A stretch of 32,226 nucleotides of DNA from Saprospiraceae bacterium (lineage in GTDB: Bacteria > Bacteroidota > Bacteroidia > Chitinophagales > Saprospiraceae). The stretch lies in NCBI GenBank assembly GCA_017995875.1, contig JAGOIB010000006.1, positions 7,020 through 39,245 of the forward strand, written 5' to 3'. Below, piece after piece: positions 7,385 through 14,985 of the stretch. A model generated the notes under the pieces. The model worked only from the letters and a program-made list of their open reading frames with translations. It searched no databases and was not told the DNA's origin. The number at the start of each line of letters is the position of its first letter. The stretch's first letter is position 1. A program made the position numbers and the translations under genes.

Positions 7385-8170
7385 AACCTTCTTTCCATAT
7401 ACAGCCTCTGCATTCTCGGAAGTGATCCTGGAAACCTCATTAATTGGCATTCCCAGCGTTTCAGCGATCTTCATTGCAATACCGACAAGGTATGCAGGCT
7501 CATTTCGTTTCCCACGATAGGGCACCGGTGCCAGGTATGGTGAATCCGTCTCCAAAACCATCATATGAAACGGAATTTGAGGTAAAAGCTCAGCTAATCC
7601 AGCCTTTTTAAAGGTGACCACACCACCGATCCCAACTTTAAAACCAAGGGCATCTATTTTTTTGATTTGTTCAATATCTCCTCCAAAGCAATGAAAGATG
7701 CCTCTTAAGGAGCCATCCTGATGCCTTGATATTATGTCAATGGTTAAGTCCTGGGATTCCCTGGAATGAATGATCACGGGTAAATCAAATTCCTTTGCCC
7801 ATTCGATTTGCTGTTCAAACGCCTCAATTTGCTGGGATTTGTAGGTTGTGTCCCAATACAAATCAATACCAGTCTCCCCCACTCCTATATATTTCTCTCT
7901 GGAAAACTCACCTTTCATTTTATCCAGGATGGATTGAAAATCTTGTTTTACCGAGCACGGATGAAGTCCCATCATCGGCCTGCAGATTTGTGGGTATTTA
8001 TTGACCAGATCCAACATACCCGGAATACTCTCCATGTCAATATTGGGCAGCAACATCCAATTGACGCCTGCATCCATGGCCCTTTGCATCATAGCATCCC
8101 TATCCTCCTCAAATTCAGCCGCATAAAGATGGCAATGCGTATCAATCCACCCCAATTGTGATGTTTCCAT
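7382..8170 (-). CDS. tatD: TatD-family metal-dependent DNase/hydrolase
   Basis: The 262-residue protein is a TIM-barrel metallohydrolase of the TatD family, which acts as a 3'-5' exonuclease in DNA repair and turnover in studied bacteria. Visible metal-site motifs in order are WIDTHCHL (about 8-15), MGLHPC, IGVGETGIDLYW, VIIHSRES, GIFHCFGG and VLETDSPYLAPVPYRGKRNEP. The length is normal (about 255-265). The start is secure because a WIDTHCHL-type motif normally lies within the first 15 residues. It is divergent from the RNase H gene with just 15 bases between the start codons, and its predicted promoter box lies inside the RNase H reading frame. tRNA-Ser follows on the same strand. Confidence 0.95.
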   Translation of the reverse strand: METSQLGWIDTHCHLYAAEFEEDRDAMMQRAMDAGVNWMLLPNIDMESIPGMLDLVNKYPQICRPMMGLHPCSVKQDFQSILDKMKGEFSREKYIGVGETGIDLYWDTTYKSQQIEAFEQQIEWAKEFDLPVIIHSRESQDLTIDIISRHQDGSLRGIFHCFGGDIEQIKKIDALGFKVGIGGVVTFKKAGLAELLPQIPFHMMVLETDSPYLAPVPYRGKRNEPAYLVGIAMKIAETLGMPINEVSRITSENAEAVYGKKV

Positions 8171-8185
8171 TAATATTACAGATCA

Positions 8186-8818
8186 ATGAGTCCTAAAAAA
8201 CAAAAATACTACGTGGTTTGGCACGGCCATCATCCCGGCATCTATTCCAGCTGGGAATCATGCCAGGCTCAGGTGAAAAATTTTCCGAATGCTGTGTATA
8301 AGTCATTCGAAACCAAGGCCGAAGCGGAAAATGCATACCGCCAAAGCCCTGTTTTTAAAAAAAAGGCACCATCCACTCAACCCGTAAAAGCTTCCAGAGG
8401 CACAGGTAAAATTATTTTTGAAAGTATCAGTGTTGATGCAGCGTGCAGCGGAAATCCGGGCCTTATGGAGTATCGGGGCGTATGGACCGCCGATAGATCT
8501 GAAATTTTTCACTATGGCCCTGCGAAAGATGGAACAAACAATATCGGGGAATTCCTCGCATTGGTTCATGCCCTTGCCTTGCTTCAAAAGAAAAATGACG
8601 CTACTACCCCTATTTATTCTGATTCCAGAACTGCCATTGCATGGGTAAACAGGAAAAAAGCAAATACACAGCTGAAACCCAGCCGAAATAATGCTGAGCT
8701 TTTTGATATGATCCAACGAGCTGAGAAGTGGTTAAAAGAAAATCAGTGGAAAAACCCCATCCTCAAATGGGAAACAGAAATCTGGGGAGAAATTCCAGCC
8801 GATTTTGGCAGAAAATAA
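8186..8818 (+). CDS. rnhA: Ribonuclease H1 with N-terminal viroplasmin-like RNA/DNA-hybrid binding domain
   Basis: Residues about 7-52 (KYYVVWHGHHPGIYSSWESC onward) form the caulimovirus viroplasmin-like domain that binds RNA-DNA hybrids. After a linker, the RNase H1 catalytic domain occupies about 75-210. The four acidic catalytic residues can be placed: Asp in SVDAACSGNPG, Glu in NIGEFLALVHAL, Asp in IYSDSRTAIAWV, and Asp in the C-terminal WGEIPADFGRK. It cleaves RNA in RNA-DNA hybrids such as R-loops and replication primers. This 210-residue two-domain form is common in Bacteroidota. No TAnnTTTG box is evident just upstream, so its promoter probably lies within the tatD coding region. It converges with def. 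Confidence 0.95.
   Translation: MSPKKQKYYVVWHGHHPGIYSSWESCQAQVKNFPNAVYKSFETKAEAENAYRQSPVFKKKAPSTQPVKASRGTGKIIFESISVDAACSGNPGLMEYRGVWTADRSEIFHYGPAKDGTNNIGEFLALVHALALLQKKNDATTPIYSDSRTAIAWVNRKKANTQLKPSRNNAELFDMIQRAEKWLKENQWKNPILKWETEIWGEIPADFGRK
8201..8208 (-). promoter_or_regulatory. Predicted -7 box for tatD, inside the RNase H gene
   Basis: The minus strand reads TATTTTTG, matching TAnnTTTG, 31-38 bases before the tatD ATG and within codons 6-8 of the divergent RNase H gene. There is no other match in the 15-base gap. Confidence 0.45.
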
Positions 8819-8839
8819 AAACAGGCCTGGTTGAAAGTA

Positions 8840-9400
8840 TCAAGGGCTAACAAAACGCATTGGATGACCTGCGTCAATCTCTCCCTTTTTGATTTTTTCC
8901 AACCTCCTGTTGATCATACGCCTCTTTAAAGGTTTCATATGATCTATAAACAGGACCCCCTCAATATGATCATATTCATGTTGAATAACTCGGGCATTCA
9001 TACCTTCGAAGGTTTCTGTATGCTGTATCCAATCCTGATCCAAATACCGGATTTGTATGACAGGCAATCGCTCTATCTCCGCATGAATATCCGGGATACT
9101 AAGACAGCCCTCCTCATATGACCAGGGCTCTCCGGTTTCATCAAGTAACTCTGCATTGATAAAAACTTTTTTTATGCCACCAACCATTTTCCTTTCGGTT
9201 TTCTCCAATTGCAAGGTGTCCATAATAAAGAGCCTTATATCCTTTCCAATTTGTGGAGCAGCTAAACCAACACCTCTGGCACTATACATCGTCTGATACA
9301 TATCATCGATGAGGCCCTTGAGATCAGTAAAATCCGGTTCAATGGGATGAGCTTTCTTGCGCAAGACCGACTGACCATAAGCATAAATAGGAAGAATCAT
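8840..9400 (-). CDS. def: Peptide deformylase
   Basis: Def removes the N-formyl group from new proteins. The 186-residue product shows all three signature motifs: RGVGLAAPQIG (near 43-53), EGCLSIP (the Cys is a metal ligand) and QHEYDHIEGVLF (both His are metal ligands, the Glu is catalytic). The C-terminal basic helix (RRMINRRLEKIKKGEID) is usual for Bacteroidota enzymes. Its ATG overlaps the ruvX stop by four bases (ATGA), so the two genes are co-transcribed and coupled. Its stop is 21 bases from the convergent rnhA stop. Confidence 0.97.
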   Translation of the reverse strand: MILPIYAYGQSVLRKKAHPIEPDFTDLKGLIDDMYQTMYSARGVGLAAPQIGKDIRLFIMDTLQLEKTERKMVGGIKKVFINAELLDETGEPWSYEEGCLSIPDIHAEIERLPVIQIRYLDQDWIQHTETFEGMNARVIQHEYDHIEGVLFIDHMKPLKRRMINRRLEKIKKGEIDAGHPMRFVSP

Positions 9401-9810
9401 ATATGTCCCAAATATTCCTGTAATATTAAAATGGCACTGGTTTTATCCAGCAGACCTTTATCTTCTCGTTTACTTTTTTTAAAGCCGCTCTGGCTGATAA
9501 TCTCCTTCGCATGAACTGAAGTATTTCTTTCATCATGAAGTGAAACAGGTATCAAAATAAATGCCTTTTTCAAATCCGCAATGAATCCATCCAGTTTTTC
9601 CTTAAATCTTCTGTCTCCCCATGCACCTTCAACAAAAGGATATCCAACAACTATTTCATCCAGGGGTTCATGGCTGGCATAATTTACGATGAAGGCCAGA
9701 ACTGTTGAGGTCTCCTGTGTTTCAAGGCCTGTGACAATAATCTGGTTAGTATCCGTCACCGAGATCCCCGTCCTTTTTAATCCATAGTCTATTCCCATAA
9801 TCCTGCCCAT
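9397..9810 (-). CDS. ruvX: RuvX/YqgF-family RNase H-fold nuclease
   Basis: The 137-residue protein has the family order: MGIDYGLKRTGISVTD at the N-terminus with the catalytic Asp, then EIVVGYPF, then LHDERNTS, and the C-terminal LLDKTSAILILQEYL carrying the last acidic residue. YqgF proteins process the 5' end of pre-16S rRNA in E. coli and have also been assigned Holliday junction resolvase activity. The start codon lies seven bases after a TATCTTTG promoter box, implying a near-leaderless mRNA. It is coupled to def by an ATGA overlap; the pairing of ruvX and def is common in this phylum. Confidence 0.94.
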   Translation of the reverse strand: MGRIMGIDYGLKRTGISVTDTNQIIVTGLETQETSTVLAFIVNYASHEPLDEIVVGYPFVEGAWGDRRFKEKLDGFIADLKKAFILIPVSLHDERNTSVHAKEIISQSGFKKSKREDKGLLDKTSAILILQEYLGHI

Positions 9811-9817
9811 CGTGGCG

Positions 9818-9825
9818 CAAAGATA
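9818..9825 (-). promoter_or_regulatory. Predicted -7 box for ruvX-def
   Basis: The minus strand reads TATCTTTG, matching TAnnTTTG. Only seven bases lie between its final G and the ruvX ATG, so the transcript should start within a few bases of the start codon. Confidence 0.6.
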
Positions 9826-9885
9826 AAGGCAACTAAGCTACCTAGTGTTACTTAAGAAGAAAAGTGAACCCCCCTAAAAAAAAGA

Positions 9886-9912
9886 ACCCCCTCCACTTGC
9901 GCGGAGAGGGGT
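9886..9912 (-). terminator. Intrinsic terminator of giant gene A
   Basis: ACCCCCTCC pairs with GGAG-A-GGGGT (one bulged A) around an 8-base loop. On the minus strand the stem is followed by TTCTTTTTTTT. It starts about 45 bases after the stop of gene A. Confidence 0.85.
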
Positions 9913-9957
9913 CCCATCCCAAAAACAGTAATTCTTATAATTAAATGCTAAGACTTT

Positions 9958-12900
9958 TTAAAGTATCAACATTTTCTTCGTTGCAGTATAACCCTGGAAC
10001 TGAACCTGGTAGTAAATCATTCCCTGGGCACCGATATCATCTTTGCTCAGTTCTACTTTGTTCAGACCCTTCACGCCATTGACTTTCTGTACGAGAATTT
10101 GTTTTCCGGTAAGGTCAAACAATGTCAATGTCACTTCACCACTCTGAGGAATAACATATCCTATCTGAGTTGTGCTGATGAATGGGTTTGGCTCATTTTG
10201 AAGCAATTCAAAATCAAAGCGATCTTCGGAACCACGGAAGGTAAGAGCAAGATCCATAATATCGCTATCCGTGTTGTAGGCTTCTGCTACTGTAGGATCA
10301 GATAATAAGGAAATAGCTTCACTCAACTTAGTTGTCGTACCGGCTTTGAGTACCAGTGTAAACAGAACCTGTGTTTCATCAACAGTCAGTCCTTCTGCCT
10401 TATTCCAGCTAGAGGTAATGGTACGGTTATTCAACCAACCAAAATTATCCTCTGTGACATCCATCATACCTGACTTCACATCAACCAACTGGATACCTGC
10501 TGCCATATCAAGACTGAATTGCATTCCTTCAAGTGAGATTGCATCGGCAGCATATACAGGTAACTCAAAAGTTTCACCTGCAGATATTGTACGATCATCC
10601 ACCACAAGGTCAAGTACTTTGCCTGAACCTCTTGGCAGAACACTTGCTGCATTTGCTTTAACAGTATTATTTACGTCACCGATCTTAATACCGAAGAAGT
10701 CAGCATGATTCATACCCAATGATAATGGGCTCAGGATACGATTCTCAGGAATATCCTGCATCCATGGATTGTATGGATCCGGGAAAACATAAGTCTTATC
10801 CACAAAGCGCCAGCTTTCATTGTTTGGCAATTCAGTTGAAATACCAAGGATCAACCTTCTTATTTCAATAAGGTCAACAGCAGTGATGGTTTCTGAATTA
10901 TTCGCATCAGCAGCTATCATCTTGTATGGACTTGACAAATCCTTGATACCTAACAAATGCTTTTGTATGTCAACAAGGTCAAGTGTTGATACTCCATTCT
11001 TGAAATCATTGTTTTTTCCAGGACTAACCGTATAGTTTCCTCCTACCGGCATGGCAGGGAATGTATATGTTCCTGAATGATTTGTATTGATTGGAAGTAA
11101 CGTTGAACCTGCGATCTCGACAGCTACATCCAATACATTGTCAGATGTTTCTGTACTAACATTTCCAGTAATGGTACCTGTAAGGTTTCCACCTTCAGGA
11201 CATACCTCATTGTTATCCTGTATGATAATGTAGGTCTCACAATATGCCTGATTGCCCAGTGCATCTGTAACATACAGATTGACAGGTACCTGACCCTGGC
11301 CTACATCTTCACAAGTGAATATGCGGCTCTTGTCATGTATATCAGGCGTCAGCGAGTACTCAAATGGGAATCCACATGGATGATAACTGCTGGCGTTGAA
11401 GTCAGTAGCCCATATAGTAACCATTCCTGTATCCTCATGTCCGTCTCCATCTGTATCAACAGCCATCAGATCTGCAGACAATCCATGGATACATACCGGA
11501 ACCGGTGCTTTACAAGATTTAAGATTCAACAATTGCTCGCGAACCGTGCGATTGCCACATCTGTCTTCGAATGAGTAAATAATACGATGATAGCCTAATG
11601 GATAAGTATCGGAGGCATCAATGACAGCACCCAGACCACTGAAAGGCCCATAATCAATAGTATGGTCATTATTTAAATCAACGGCATACGACCATTGAAT
11701 TAAATTATCAGGCGTACAATCATCATCCGCGCGCTGAATCAACTGCAATGGAATACCACCGCAATCAAAGTCATTGCATTGTTCAATCGTAGGTTGATCT
11801 GTCAGGAAGTCCGGGCCAAATTGATTAACCACTTTGATTACCTGAACGTGCTCCCAATAGTTGACATTATTTACAATACCACCATACTGTTCGTACAGAC
11901 ACCATTCGATAATTTTCCAGGTACGAAGTATTTTAAAGCAAGCACCATCTACAATCGGAAATACTACATCCTCATAGGTGATGCCTATCAGATCACAAGC
12001 ATCTTCCCGTACACGTGGCTTATCGTATGGATAGTCAAGATCTTCAGGATCGGTACCCTCACGACATTCCAGACCATGATAATCATCCGGCCAATCAATA
12101 GAATCTGTCGTAATTGGATCGAAATTAACAATATAGATATATTGCGTACACTCATCAAATCCGTTTGAGTCTTCAGCCCTCCAGATACGCTGGATATAAC
12201 CAACTCCGCAATTGTTGATGACCGGATAATCCCTAACACTGATTTCCAGGTCACAATTGTCCGTAGCGATACCATCAATTCCGCAAACAAATCCCTGCTG
12301 ATCTGCATCTTCATCATTGGAAGGATCATATATACACCACTCCTGTACATCATGCTGATCTCTGACGACATTACCAAAATCACTCAAATCATCAAGATTA
12401 AGTGGATAGTCACAACTGATGGTGATGTCACTTGGGCATGTAAGCGTAGGCTTGATCTTATCTTGTACGATGACTTCAACCATGCAATAATTAACATTAC
12501 CGGATGCATCTGTTACCTCAAGTTCAACCATAATTGGGCCTGCACCTGCATCGCAGCAAGCAAACGGAACTTTTGGACGGTGTACCGTGCCATGATCCCT
12601 GCTGTTGATAATTCCGTTAGGGATTTCATCAATACCACCACCTTCTGTTGTCCAGTCGAATTCAAGACATGAATCCATTCTACGTGCCCTGAACGTTACA
12701 GGACCACAAGCATCATAACTACCATCATCAAAAACAGATGCAGGCACTTTGGTCAACCCATATGGTCCGCCAAGTGTCAGTGATACTACGGTGTGTTCGT
12801 CACAGACAGCTACAGGAGGAGTCTTGTCTTCCACAACTATAGTCATCGTGCATTGTGAAGAATTATAACACTGGTCATACGCTGTATAGGTAAGTACATT

Positions 12901-14487
12901 GTTACCTACCGGTAAGGTTGCGTAGAACAATCCATTCTGGCTCTTGAAACCACCTGGATAGGCTACGGTTACACTGTTGATGTTACTGCAATTGTCTGAT
13001 ACGGTTGCAGCTGGAATCCAGATATTGGCGGTACAATTATGTCCTGTGGTTGTGTGTGAAAAACCAAGTGGGCATACAATTGAAGGGCCTTCATTGTCTA
13101 CAATCTCAATCAACTGAGCATACAATGTATCTCGTTCTCCTGTGCAATGCCATTCATTGACAGTCCAGATACGCATGACCTTTTTGACACAACTATTTGG
13201 GTTGTTGATTGGCACATCTTGAACCGCAACACTGGAATTACAATAGAAAATGAAATCCGGATAAATGGGTATTCCATTAATTGTTGGCACACCAGCGCCA
13301 CCTTCTCCTACAGGAATTGCATCCGGATAGCCGTCATGATTTAAATCTGTAAAGGGTTCATCACAGATAAAAGCATTTCCAAGCAGAACAGTAAAGGAGT
13401 CAGGAAATACGATATCATTAAAATCGATACGCTCCAGGTAAAATACCTGAATGCAAGTATCCGCATGATTACCACTGGCATCAACAGCTGTCCATTGCCT
13501 GGTAAGCTTTTTGACAAACTGCGGATGACACAATACTTCAATTTCTTCATTTAAAAGAATCGGAGTAGCATTGTCTGTACAATTATCAAAGACAACAGGT
13601 AGCGGATGTGACTGGTCAACATCAGAACATGATTTAAAGCAGTCTTCACCACCGTTAAATACATCCCCCGGACCTGTGATCCACCAGGAATATGCACCAG
13701 TATTTGCCGCATTCCATGTTGATGTTACAAATACATAATTTCCTGGAACCATGTTGAGCTGAATCACAATTAATGGATTAAGCCCACCTCCGGAATCGTC
13801 ATCACCTCCCAACAAATTGGTGCAGACACTGGCAGGATTAAAATCGTTTGCATAAATCGCACCCAATCCATCCGTAAGTGTTCCCGAAAATGTAAATGTA
13901 TACATCCCTGCTTCTGCAATCTGGAAATTCCATTCGTCATAGTAATGATTACCAGCTAACGGCACTAAAAAAGCCGGTGCGAAAGCCATACAAGGAAAGC
14001 TCAGGTTGGTCGAAGGATCTGCTGCAGTCAGCGTTCCTGTTATATGACCTACCGGAGTACACTCACACTCAATCTGAGGTGGGAGTTTGTCCTGTACAGT
14101 AATGTATGACCAACAACTGTTTCCAGAAATAAGGTCACGGGCACTGGCAATAAGTGTCATACCGATTTGTGCTTCTGTTACAGTAGCGTTCGGGATTGTA
14201 TCCCCTTGCAACGTGTAGACATAAACAACAAATTGCCCATTTGGGCATGAACTTGTTTCCGCAACAATCATTGATAATGTTACTTCCGCAGTACAATCAG
14301 TACCGAGAGAAACCTGAGCGCCGTGGCAACCGAGCGAGCAATTACCCTGTCCTGAGACCGGGTTTAGCCATGTGAGCGTCAGAAGTAGTAAGCTCGCTGA
14401 CAGGGATTGGGACAAAAGTCTTGAATACTGTTTGAGACGTTTACGCACACCATCCCTGAGAGAAACAGAAATGTCCGTTTTCTTCAT
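9958..14487 (-). CDS. Giant secreted protein A: HYR-like modules, dockerin-like and cohesin-like domains, T9SS sorting domain
   Basis: A 1509-residue exported protein. A long-n-region signal peptide (1-46, ending PVSGQ) is followed by a Cys-containing N-terminal module (about 48-141). A beta-sandwich resembling a bacterial pre-peptidase C-terminal domain lies at about 150-273 and is absent from B and C. HYR-like, disulfide-rich modules with recurrent DNC and (D/E)DKxxP motifs run from about 290 to 1098. The C-terminal cassette follows: regulatory-like beta domain 1103-1155, dockerin-like pair 1160-1216 (NGVSTLDLVDIQKHLLG, then DANNSETITAVDL), WRFV/FPDPYNPW linker, cohesin-like domain about 1290-1417, and type A T9SS sorting domain 1427-1509 (NEPNPF to TATKKMLIL). 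It is probably attached to or released at the cell surface as an adhesive or matrix protein; no catalytic domain is seen. It has its own terminator. Confidence 0.9.
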   Translation of the reverse strand: MKKTDISVSLRDGVRKRLKQYSRLLSQSLSASLLLLTLTWLNPVSGQGNCSLGCHGAQVSLGTDCTAEVTLSMIVAETSSCPNGQFVVYVYTLQGDTIPNATVTEAQIGMTLIASARDLISGNSCWSYITVQDKLPPQIECECTPVGHITGTLTAADPSTNLSFPCMAFAPAFLVPLAGNHYYDEWNFQIAEAGMYTFTFSGTLTDGLGAIYANDFNPASVCTNLLGGDDDSGGGLNPLIVIQLNMVPGNYVFVTSTWNAANTGAYSWWITGPGDVFNGGEDCFKSCSDVDQSHPLPVVFDNCTDNATPILLNEEIEVLCHPQFVKKLTRQWTAVDASGNHADTCIQVFYLERIDFNDIVFPDSFTVLLGNAFICDEPFTDLNHDGYPDAIPVGEGGAGVPTINGIPIYPDFIFYCNSSVAVQDVPINNPNSCVKKVMRIWTVNEWHCTGERDTLYAQLIEIVDNEGPSIVCPLGFSHTTTGHNCTANIWIPAATVSDNCSNINSVTVAYPGGFKSQNGLFYATLPVGNNVLTYTAYDQCYNSSQCTMTIVVEDKTPPVAVCDEHTVVSLTLGGPYGLTKVPASVFDDGSYDACGPVTFRARRMDSCLEFDWTTEGGGIDEIPNGIINSRDHGTVHRPKVPFACCDAGAGPIMVELEVTDASGNVNYCMVEVIVQDKIKPTLTCPSDITISCDYPLNLDDLSDFGNVVRDQHDVQEWCIYDPSNDEDADQQGFVCGIDGIATDNCDLEISVRDYPVINNCGVGYIQRIWRAEDSNGFDECTQYIYIVNFDPITTDSIDWPDDYHGLECREGTDPEDLDYPYDKPRVREDACDLIGITYEDVVFPIVDGACFKILRTWKIIEWCLYEQYGGIVNNVNYWEHVQVIKVVNQFGPDFLTDQPTIEQCNDFDCGGIPLQLIQRADDDCTPDNLIQWSYAVDLNNDHTIDYGPFSGLGAVIDASDTYPLGYHRIIYSFEDRCGNRTVREQLLNLKSCKAPVPVCIHGLSADLMAVDTDGDGHEDTGMVTIWATDFNASSYHPCGFPFEYSLTPDIHDKSRIFTCEDVGQGQVPVNLYVTDALGNQAYCETYIIIQDNNEVCPEGGNLTGTITGNVSTETSDNVLDVAVEIAGSTLLPINTNHSGTYTFPAMPVGGNYTVSPGKNNDFKNGVSTLDLVDIQKHLLGIKDLSSPYKMIAADANNSETITAVDLIEIRRLILGISTELPNNESWRFVDKTYVFPDPYNPWMQDIPENRILSPLSLGMNHADFFGIKIGDVNNTVKANAASVLPRGSGKVLDLVVDDRTISAGETFELPVYAADAISLEGMQFSLDMAAGIQLVDVKSGMMDVTEDNFGWLNNRTITSSWNKAEGLTVDETQVLFTLVLKAGTTTKLSEAISLLSDPTVAEAYNTDSDIMDLALTFRGSEDRFDFELLQNEPNPFISTTQIGYVIPQSGEVTLTLFDLTGKQILVQKVNGVKGLNKVELSKDDIGAQGMIYYQVQFQGYTATKKMLIL

Positions 14488-14636
14488 GAGATCTTAGTTT
14501 TAGTTAAAAAAAAATAGTTAAGCCTATATCGAAAGAGTAGAGCTAAAGGCCATACATCTCTTGCAATAGCAATTGTGTGATCACTGCAGTCGGATACACG
14601 AAAAAATGTAATCCGCCCGCGTAGGCTTATTATCGT

Positions 14637-14673
14637 TCAGGTAGGTCAGGTGGCCAGGTCAGGCCAATTCAGG
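14637..14673. repeat. Four TCAGG repeats in the leader of gene A
   Basis: TCAGG occurs at 14637-14641, 14646-14650, 14659-14663 and 14669-14673, with start-to-start distances of 9, 13 and 10. Two copies extend to GGTCAGG. On the transcribed strand this reads as four CCTGA boxes. It could be a protein-binding site in DNA or RNA, or chance. Confidence 0.45.
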
Positions 14674-14758
14674 TTGCAAATAAATATAAAATTAAATGTA
14701 ACCTGTACTAATATCTAAATCAGCATCTAACAGATTAAGAAAATCTTTAATGCCAGTA

Positions 14759-14766
14759 CAAATATA
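14759..14766 (-). promoter_or_regulatory. Predicted -7 box for giant gene A
   Basis: The minus strand reads TATATTTG, an exact TAnnTTTG match in an AT-rich setting, about 270 bases before the ATG. A nearer near-match (TTTATTTG, near 14676-14683) lacks the conserved second base. Confidence 0.4.
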
Positions 14767-14908
14767 GATTAGTGTTAATATGATAATATACCCAGATAAT
14801 GGTATTTTTTATATGATTCAATAACATAACATGTATTATGCTTATTTTCAATATTTTATATAATATTTAATTTATAAACTATAATGATTTAGTTTTCAAT
14901 CAATAAAA

Positions 14909-14933
14909 AAATCCCCCTCAAGGAGGGGGATTT
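14909..14933 (-). terminator. Intrinsic terminator of giant gene B
   Basis: Perfect 11-base arms (AAATCCCCCTC at 14909-14919 and its complement at 14923-14933) surround a 3-base loop. On the minus strand the stem runs into TTTTTTTATTG. It lies about 53 bases after the gene B stop. Confidence 0.93.
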
Positions 14934-14985
14934 CCCAAACAGTAACGTCTTTGGATCGATTGAATGACCCTGCGTCTCAAAAAAA

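Larger units (their letters stand above)
14488..14985. other. Promoter/leader region between giant genes A and B
   Basis: No gene is supported here. From right to left on the minus strand it contains the terminator of B, a very AT-rich stretch (about 14690-14900), a TATATTTG promoter box, and a predicted leader of about 265 bases for gene A. That leader includes four TCAGG copies (14637-14673) and an A/T-rich run just before the ATG. Confidence 0.6.
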
